Part shown: in pieces, positions 56,413 through 64,000 of the stretch
Layout of the letters: every line of letters starts with the position of its first letter
Numbering within the stretch: the first letter of the stretch is position 1
Origin: Castanea sativa
Lineage: Eukaryota; Streptophyta; Magnoliopsida; Fagales; Fagaceae
Direction: 5' to 3'
DNA length: 64,000 nucleotides
Assembly: GCF_040712315.1 (NCBI RefSeq)
Contig: NC_134024.1
Coordinates: 2,007,158 to 2,071,157 of the forward strand
Notes under the pieces: generated by a model
What the model was told of the DNA's origin: nothing
The model's input: the letters and a program-made list of their open reading frames with translations, nothing else
Database searches by the model: none
Made by a program: the position numbers and the translations under genes

Positions 56413-57220
56413 GCCTGCGTTTGGATAGGGGTGGCAAAATTTGACACGACCCGCGAACCCGACACGACACGACACGAAATTAGCAGGTTATGGGTTGAGG
56501 CTTAACGGGTTCGTGTCATATTCGGGTTGACACGGCTAACCCGTTTAATAAATGGGTTGGGTTAGTGTTGAACACATAGAACCCGTTTGACCCATCTGAC
56601 CCGTTTAATTAAATGATATTTTACCAATATACCCTTCAAACTCTAGGTATATAAACTTATTAGTTGTTGTGATTTATTTTCTTTGACATATTGTGATTGA
56701 TTATTTGTGATATTGGGATATACTTTAATTTTGAATGATTATTTGTGATGCAGTTACTCGTTAGTTCTGAATTTTATATTAAAAATATTTATTTGTTTGT
56801 TTTTTATTAATTTTTATTTTTCATTTTGATAAAATCTGATAAACAGGTCGACACGACTGACCCGTTTAATAAATGGGTCGTGTTAGGGTTGAGGAATCTT
56901 GACCCGTTTAATAAACATGTCGGGTTAGTGTTGACCTATGTAGTCGAATATTCATGACTTGACACGACACGAACCCGACACGCGAACACGAATTGCCACC
57001 CCTACGTTTGGATACTGCGTCCACATCCACATCTAGCGTTTCACGCTTTTTTTTTTTTTGAGTTCTAGTGGGTCCCGTGCACTGTTCACGGGACTCACAA
57101 ACCTCTTTTTTCAACAAAACTTTTATTAAAAATAGGTCCTACTGCACTATTTACAATTAAAAATTATTTTGCTACAGTATTTTCAGTTTTTAGCAAAATA
57201 AACGGTATCCAAACACACTC
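56413..57220. mobile_element. PIF/Harbinger-like MITE hosting a nested hAT MITE
   Basis: Flanked by TAA (56410-56412 and 57221-57223). The ends are inverted (GCCTGCGTTTGGATA; reverse complement of TATCCAAACACACTC). A hAT-type element (56426-57004) sits 13 bp inside its left end; without it and the duplication the MITE is about 220 bp. Its interior phrases (TACTGCACTATTTAC, GCTACAGTATTTTCAG, AGCAAAATAAACGGTAT) match the element at 63044-63454. Confidence 0.8.
56426..57004. mobile_element. hAT-type MITE
   Basis: Ends TAGGGGTGGCAA and TTGCCACCCCTA are perfect inverted repeats. The 8-bp target duplication CGTTTGGA (56418-56425 and 57005-57012) is exact, as expected for hAT elements. The subterminal regions repeat CACGACACGAACCCG-type words and a GACCCGTTTAATAAATGGGT word several times, likely transposase-binding sites. 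Confidence 0.92.
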
Positions 57221-57697
57221 TAAGTGTAGGTATTAACTATTGTTGTTAGCTAGAGTAGGGAGGTTTAGCAAAAAGATTTTCAGTTTGTCAGTAGGACGCC
57301 CATGTTGGAGGGTTTGACAACATTATAATAGTACATTTTTGGAATGATAATAAACCTTTTTTTTTTCATTTGAACCATGGATGTTATTCCCATGACTAGA
57401 TCTCTTTGCAATGATTTTGTAATGCACAAATTGGCCATGGTGGGTTCGTAGCCAGGATTTATACCACTACTAGCTGCCACTCATCTTAAGCAACAATTTG
57501 CTCAACCTTATTTATCAATCCGTTGGCTTGTAGCAAAATATCAATATGATTAAATAGTATTTCAATATAGTGAATTGATTTTTAAAATTACACACCACAA
57601 CAGTTTTCCATTTGATAGCTCAAAAAACCACCACAAAAGGAGTAATTTTATACAATAAGGCTACAAATTTACACCATCTTTTGCAATTCTCATCACC

Positions 57698-57700
<3 letters not shown>

Positions 57701-57742
<42 letters not shown>
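57701..57742. repeat. (GA)n microsatellite
   Basis: About 20 GA repeats in the intergenic stretch 57224-58185. The rest of that stretch shows no gene; its right part is probably the 3' UTR of the SGR2-like gene. Confidence 0.95.
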
Positions 57743-57745
<3 letters not shown>

Positions 57746-58185
57746 CATTAACACCTTTCTATATCATTCTATTGTGTGTCACTGTCTAAATGTTTTTTTG
57801 AACAACACTATACACTATTTGTATATGTCCATTTGATTTCACCTAAATCCCATAGGGATTAGTTTCAAGTATACTTCCATTTAACCAGCTGCTACTTTGC
57901 TACATAGCACAACTAACCCACTCCCCTCATTCTCAATCAACATTTCTAGGGTGAGCCCTGGTGTGGACAATGGCATATCCTTTTCCTTGTAACTTTGACT
58001 ATCATTCCCATTGCAGCATGACACAATCATAAATTTCAGGACTTTCTGCAATGTTAAAAGTATGAGATAATTTGGCCCAGAATGCAGTGATATGATAATA
58101 ACAAAAATTGCTTCCATTGTCATCAATTGCACTTGCATGATGCATCTAAAGGCGTGCAGCAAGAATTTGAATATTGCTGCTATCA

Positions 58186-61100
58186 TCAGTGCTTCCTCCA
58201 AATCTTCTTGGCTTTTCTTGAAAAATTTCTAACCATAACTGTGTCAGAGAATGTTAATGGAAGTTCTTCATCAACAGTCTCTCTTTGATCAGACCAGCCT
58301 GTGGAACTACTTTCTTCTTTTGAGTTGCCCCCACTAGATTCCGCAGGTGAGTTGGGGTCTTCAGGTATATCTCGATACAAGTGTTTTAATATGAAAAGAG
58401 CGGTATCATGATCCCTCCAATAGTTTCTGTATGCCAAGATTCACATATTAAAAGAAAATCAAGGCACAAAAGCAACACAACAAGCAGGCTCAAGTTACTT
58501 GTCTGTTATTATATTCCCCACTACAAAGAATGGGGATAAAAGAGAAGAGAACTATTAAATTTTTAAACCCCACAATCAAACCCCCAAATCAAACTCAAGA
58601 GGCCCAGAGTTTAAAGTGATATGATTTTAAAAGTCCAAAATTCAATTTGAAACTAACAAAACTATAAGGTTTAATTTGTAACAATCTTAAACTTCACGAT
58701 TTAAATTAAAACTTTTGAAATTATAGGATTTATTTTGAAACCATAATTATTGGGTTTGATTTGAAAGAACCCCAAAAATATATGGTGTAAAATGTAATTT
58801 TCCCTAATCTTTTTCTCCAATTCTGCAACTTAATCTCTTTCTGACTAAAATTATGGATTTGCGACAATTTTTGTTGCCTACGGATTTTGCTGTTGTACTC
58901 ATGTTATTAATTCAAGCCGGTGCTGCGTCTGTTCTTTATAGTTCTGTTATTAATTCAGTTTCTTTAGTCATAAAACAAGATTACTATTAGAAGTATATGG
59001 TTAAATGATTAAATTTACCATATCCTAATAGCTTAATCTTTTGGGACAATCGGTAATTTAACATGGTATCAGAGCGGGACGTCCTGAGTTTGATCTCTGT
59101 CTCCTCCATTCCACCTCCGATTTAAATTCTCATGTGTTGGGTCTCACCTATTAAAAGGTAGTTTCGGCTCACAAGCGAGGGAGAGTGTTAAAAGTATATG
59201 GTTAAATGATTAAATCTACCATATCTTAATAGCTTAAGCTTTTAGGACAATCAGTAATGTAACAATTACAAACAGATGAAAAAGATTAGTGTAATTTATC
59301 AAATGATTACGAACAGATGAAAAAAAAAAAAAAATTCTGAGAACATAAATATCCTAAACTCAATCCGACATTTTGTTAAAATATTTTAACCCTTTTGTGG
59401 TGTAAGAATAAGAAAGAGAAACGAAAAAAGAAAAACTTTTTAGCAACTGCAAGTTTATAGTAATCATTGACATTGTGAAAACCTTATGGTTAGCATAAAC
59501 AGATTATAAGACAAAAACCAAATAGGATAGCTTGAAAAAACGCAAAAAAGGCCAATAAATGTAAACACATAAGAAGAATCATAGTGATAGTTGTTGCTTA
59601 AACATGGTTTGGTGGGATCAGATACATTAATCATTACATGCTAATTGCATGAACATTTTGTGCCAAATGTTCAAACGAGAAGTTAATGATGGAAGGCAGA
59701 TGATAATAGTTGCACACAATGTAGAGAGTGAGTACTTGCCCAATAACAAAAAATACTTGACAGAACCAAAATTGTGTATAAAATGACTTTTTTTATAAAG
59801 TAGAAAGCGGGTACTTACGTATGTGCTCCAAGGGCTTGTAAGTATGGATGCTCAAATGTTTTATCCTGCATGAACAACATCAAACTATTATTGGAAAAAC
59901 ATATTTCAACATGCAAATACAACTCAAGTTCAACTTAATCTTAATCACAACATTGATATCAGTTACATGAGTCTTTTTCCACTTCAACACTTCAAAAGTC
60001 ATGTTCTTTTCTAACTCTTTGGAAATCTTCTTACAACTACCCACGTATTTTTTTAATCCCCTTACCGGCTTACTCTTAACATTCCTTCCACTTGTATCAA
60101 CTTTTTTAAACTAGTGCATCTGTAGATCTTCATTACACATAATGAACCATCTGAGGTGACTCCCGCATCTTATCCTTGATTGATGCAATGCCAATCTTTG
60201 CATCAATATCTCAACTCCTCATTGATTTTCCTTATGTTGTGAGTCATCCATCTGAACCCTCTTAACATTCACATCATGGCATTTATCTTAATGCTGCCAT
60301 GTCTAAGACCTACATGAGCTGGGTACACAGCACCATGTCCATATCCTTGCTTTAAGATTAGCATGCAACAAGGTGGGGATACATACAAAGAATCTAGCAA
60401 GAAAGCTGCTCCGATGATCAGATTAGGTCCTTGTATGTTGAACTGGTACTACCTTATCCATTTTTAATGACTTCTAACAAGTAACAAATGCAAGATGCTA
60501 ATCCCAGTTATCATTAGAAATATATGTGCAGTATCAGTATGTGCATGTGCATGACCATGTACATGGTTGTAAGATTTAGCATCAAATTGGTAAAACAACG
60601 CACTTGAAGCATGTAATCAATCCGTCCTTCTTCACTTCCAGTTAATCTCCGAATCATAAGAGAACCATATGATCTCCCCTCTTTTTCTTGGGAATCCTCT
60701 CCCTCTTCTGCAATATAAACATTATAATTTTTACACGTATTAATAATATAGATCAAAGAATATAAGATTGATTAAAATACTTCTCCACACAACCGTAGAT
60801 AGGCTTAAATAGCAAAAAATGGATTTCCATAATAAATACGGATTAGTTTGAGCCACCACTCAGTGGAGCTGGATTATAGTATCAAAATTATTTTTTGGTC
60901 GTGGGGCAACAGTTTGATTTATTTTTCTCTGTTTTTCTTGTTTCTTATTTGTAAAAAAAGCAGGGGCCTGGGGAAAGGGGGGTGGGGGTTGATGTAGATA
61001 CTTGGAAGAGGACCACTCTGTTAAGATATATTCCCCCAATCCTCCTTACATTTATGAACAGGAGGAGAATATGAAGTAACAATGAAAGGGGGGAAACAGG

Positions 61101-63917
61101 AAAAGTAATGCAAAACAGAAGGGTGAAAGATTATGTTACCTTCTAGGCTATCCCTGCTTCTGGATTGGCAAACTGTGAGTACTTTGACCTGTTTAAACAG
61201 CATACAGCTTAGAACTTAACATCTTGCATGAGTAAAAATCAAACACCACAGACATATAATATGGTAAAATGTAACAGAGCGATTGAGGGGCCCTACTGAA
61301 GCTCAACGTCACTTAGTACTATAAATGAATACGAGAACAGTTAATCATAAACAGAAACGATACGTGATTATTTATGTTTACATGATTACTTATTGTGCAA
61401 GCATTCTATCCTCCCAAACTGGAAACCAGCCCAACCAGTGTAGTCAATTTGGATGCACATACACACTACTTCATTCAAAGTTGAGAGAAATGGGAACCTG
61501 ACAATGGCCATGCTAAATTATGGGTCAAGCCAAAATCGAACCCACCAATCAAGTAGAAGCTTTAGTATATGTGACAATCCTAAGATTAATTTGGAAAATA
61601 TTTCAACTTCTAGGATTAGAAGAGGACGAATGTTTACTTGTAACTATTTAGCAAAAATAAACCATTTAAAAGTCACATACATAAGTATATAAGAGTTGTA
61701 TTCCCAGATTAAGGCATTTCTTCCAGATTTAAATTTATAACAAGTGGTGTACAAGTGCCATTGTACTTGAAACCAACAGATTCAAGAGCTCAAACTCCAA
61801 CTTTATTTTTATAGGCGGCAAGTTATACGTGCGTCTAGTGGATTTCAAAATCTGTCCACCCCATTCTAAGGGGCAAGGAAGTGCCAATTGAGCCACAGCT
61901 CATTGGCAAATCCACCTTTAAATTTCACCAAATACCATAGCCACAATTTCAAAGAAATGAAACCCCGGCCCCAGGCACATGCCCCTTTAAAATTACTAAA
62001 GAATACTCTATTTCATTTTCAATCTCACGTACCTTCAAAGAGACATTTGATTCCCCACTAATAAGTTGGGAATTATAATCCCAGTTATTGATATTAAAAG
62101 GAAAAAGAAAAATGCAAAGGGAAGGTTAAACCAAAGCAACCTTCCCCCACCCAAAGCTTTCCATATCTAGATTCTTTTTGAAGCCCCACTCAAAATGTTG
62201 TCAGCTCCTTTATGAGCCCTTTTCTGACTCCTCTCTGCCAACTTCATGTACAAGAACCGTTTAACCTATTTCCTTAATGCACCCTAAACTGTAATTAACC
62301 TAGTAATATGTCTAAAGCGAAACCATATGATCACCTAAAATCTGCTTGCTCAAAGCAGGCACAAAGGATAGAAAACTTGGTCAAAAGGCAGGTGCTGATC
62401 AATCACCAAGAGAAATAAAACCAAAGTTTCAGACAACAACAAAAAATTTTGAAGCAGAAGGGAGCATCTCCAAGCCATAGCCACATATCTACTACAATAT
62501 TCTTTATCTTCCACTATTAATTTGTAATCAAGGAAGTTATATTATCTTACAGCTCTTCAGAATGTAATGCTACTACGCATTTGAAATTAAAACTTGTGGC
62601 TGACATAAAGCTTAGAAAAGAAGTTAAAGAATGTGTGTAAAGATCTAGTGACCCTGTTAAAAAGAAGTGATGTAGAGAGCACAATCAAATTTATTCAAAG
62701 TTTATTGTCAAGTTACTGATTCTCCTAAAAGCTTAAGCTATTAGGAAATGATGAATTTAATCATAATTCTAATACTCCCCTTCACATGTGGGCTTAGAAT
62801 CCCCCTTGATAAATGGGACCCAACATACGAGATTTTAAAATTTTAAATAAGAGGTAGAGCGGAGACAACGATCAAACTTAGGACCTCCTTCTCTAATACC
62901 ATGTTGAATTACTAATTCTCCAAAAGCTTAAGATGTTAGAAAATAGTTAATTTAATCATTTAACCATAATTCTAACATTTATTTATTACATATATTTTTC
63001 TTATTTAAGATACAAGATTTCATTTTTGAATTTTGAATTTTAAGTGTGCGTTTGGGAACCAATTAAAAATTAAAATTATTTTACTATTCAGCTTATTTTT
63101 GCTACTATTCATGAACTCTATTGCACTTTTTGGTACTATTCATAGGCCCCACTGTACTATTTCAACTAACTTTTACCTTTATCTACAATACTTTCAGCAA
63201 TAAGTTTTCAGTATCAGCAAAATAAGTTTTCATTTTTGAATTTTGAATTTTAAGTGTGCATTTGGGAACCGATTAAAAATTAAAATTATTTTACTATTCA
63301 GCTTATTTTTGCTACTATTCATGGGCTCCACTGCACTTTTTGATACTATTCATAGGCTCCACTGTACTATTTCAACTAACTTTTATCTTTATCTACAATA
63401 CTTTCAGCAATAAGTTTTTAGTATCAGCAAAATAAGCGGTATCTAAACATACCCTAAATTTGGCTTTAATTTTGTTGAGGATTTCATGGGATGTAATTGT
63501 AACGTGATGTAAGCCTTGAAGCCTATTAAAAAGAGATTCTAAGAATAGTTTGAGACAGTTCAATTTGAATAAGTAAATAAATAAATTTGAGTTAAGAGTT
63601 TTCTCTACAAGTTGGTGGTGATTCTAAGCACCCTTAGATGGTGAAGTTCTAGGATTTTTTTTCCCTTTTATTTATTATTCATGAAAATCCATTCTGCATC
63701 GAGAACTCTCAAAGAAGAATGGAATCACATGCCAATTATGACACAGGACTTGCATATTAGACTCGTTCTTTAAGTTCTATATCTGAAAAATAAAACTCTT
63801 GCATGTAAGAAATTAGAGAGATATATTAAATTTGGAACGGTTAATAGAGCCCACCCTTATGGAGTGTAGATGATCCATGATTGCATGAGAACGAGTTGCC
63901 AAATCTTCAGTAAATTC
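58186..63917 (-). CDS. SGR2: SGR2-like DDHD-domain phospholipase, 3' part (five exons)
   Basis: Five exons on the minus strand with matching GT/AG sites and phases: 63917-63855 (EFTEDLATRSHAIMDHL...), 61188-61140 (VKVLTVCQSRSRDSLE), 60707-60604 (acidic, then GSLMIRRLTG and GRIDYMLQ), 59865-59819 (DKTFEHPYLQALGAHT) and 58426-58186 (NYWRDHDTALFILKHLY to KKIWRKH, stop TGA). The joined order RIDYMLQ-DKTFEHPY-AHTNYWRDHD-LFILKHLY is the C-terminal DDHD region of plant SHOOT GRAVITROPISM 2-type proteins, related to phosphatidic-acid-preferring phospholipase A1. In Arabidopsis SGR2 acts at vacuolar membranes of endodermal cells in gravity sensing. The serine-lipase region and start codon lie upstream, beyond base 64000. 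The introns hold two TRIMs and a MITE. All five exons look intact. Confidence 0.88.
58985..59264 (+). mobile_element. TRIM (terminal-repeat retrotransposon in miniature)
   Basis: 280 bp. Two 79-bp terminal repeats (58985-59063, 59186-59264), a PBS (TGGTATCAGAGC, 59064-59075, initiator-Met type) abutting the first, a purine tract (GCGAGGGAGAG) before the second, and a perfect 5-bp target duplication ATTAC (58980-58984, 59265-59269). The first repeat has lost its TG (reads TATTAG). It lies in the last intron of the SGR2-like gene, antisense to it. Confidence 0.93.
62706..62977 (-). mobile_element. Second TRIM, minus strand
   Basis: 272 bp with terminal repeats 62706-62774 and 62902-62977 and a perfect 5-bp duplication TTTAT (62701-62705, 62978-62982). 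On the minus strand a PBS-like TGGTATTAGAG follows the first repeat and GAAGGGGAG precedes the second. Its repeats resemble those of the TRIM at 58985 (TATGGTTAAATGATTAAAT), so it is a diverged member of the same family. It sits in the intron between exons 63855 and 61188 and has the same orientation as the gene. Confidence 0.88.
63044..63454. mobile_element. PIF/Harbinger-like MITE with internal 210-bp tandem duplication
   Basis: Flanked by TAA (63041-63043 and 63455-63457), with ends GTGTGCGTTTGGG and the reverse complement of ATCTAAACATACCC. The phrase TAAGTGTGC(G/A)TTTGGGAACC occurs at 63041 and 63251; the two 210-bp units include the MITE's left end plus about 25 bp of flank. Same family as 56413-57220. 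It lies in an intron of the SGR2-like gene. Confidence 0.8.
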
Positions 63918-64000
63918 CTACACCACAGACCATGAGCATATTAAAAACAGGGAGAGAACGAGACTTTAATCCACATTTATGTGTTGTTAAAGAGCCGTAC

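Noticed and set aside
63921..64000. A further upstream exon of the SGR2-like gene
   Set aside because: No frame with fitting splice sites continues the protein; it looks like intron.

Overview
This is plant nuclear DNA. It is AT-rich, with spliced genes, LTR retrotransposons, MULEs, hAT and PIF/Harbinger-like MITEs, Helitrons, tRNA-derived SINEs and TRIMs. The content suggests a eudicot, perhaps a woody one such as a Fagaceae tree; that last step is impression, not proof.

Three groups of host genes are present. (1) A cluster of RPM1-like CC-NB-LRR (CNL) resistance genes. One member is intact (46594-49284, 896 codons). One is a nearly full-length pseudogene (4466-7169). One is a 5'-truncated LRR pseudogene (15603-16884). 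One is only a 3' tail (from 50734). A further upstream block without a gene lies at 18735-20089. Shared upstream and downstream non-coding blocks show that the cluster grew by segmental duplication. (2) A frameshifted B3-domain pseudogene (52704-53405). (3) The 3' half of an SGR2-like DDHD-domain phospholipase gene on the minus strand (five exons between 63917 and 58186; its 5' end lies beyond the window).

Two Ty3/gypsy Tat-lineage LTR retrotransposons dominate the mobile fraction. The first (1-4072, plus strand) is cut by the window start; its antisense extra gene, 3' end and 3' LTR are visible. The second (25162-36537, minus strand) is complete: two 752-bp LTRs with three differences seen by eye, a perfect 5-bp target duplication (GCTGC), PBS, PPT, gag-protease, RT, a degenerate RNase H followed by a second (archaeal-type) RNase H, integrase, a 151-bp tandem array, and an extra gene antisense to gag-pol. 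That extra gene has the same two introns in both elements and is the most interesting object in the window.

Layout: 1-4072 Tat element 3' part; 4073-8745 CNL copy 1; 9600-12022 MITEs; 11210-18734 CNL copy 2, split by a Helitron-like end, a tandem duplication with a SINE, and a LINE fragment; 18735-22629 upstream block plus nested MULEs; 22876-24607 MITE and hAT element; 25162-36537 complete Tat element; 36538-42690 duplicated non-coding blocks with a MITE and a MULE-like element; 42690-50733 intact CNL gene and flanks; 50734-51480 CNL tail; 52704-53405 B3 pseudogene; 53416-56285 Helitron; 56413-57220 nested MITEs; 58186-64000 SGR2-like gene with two TRIMs and a MITE in its introns.
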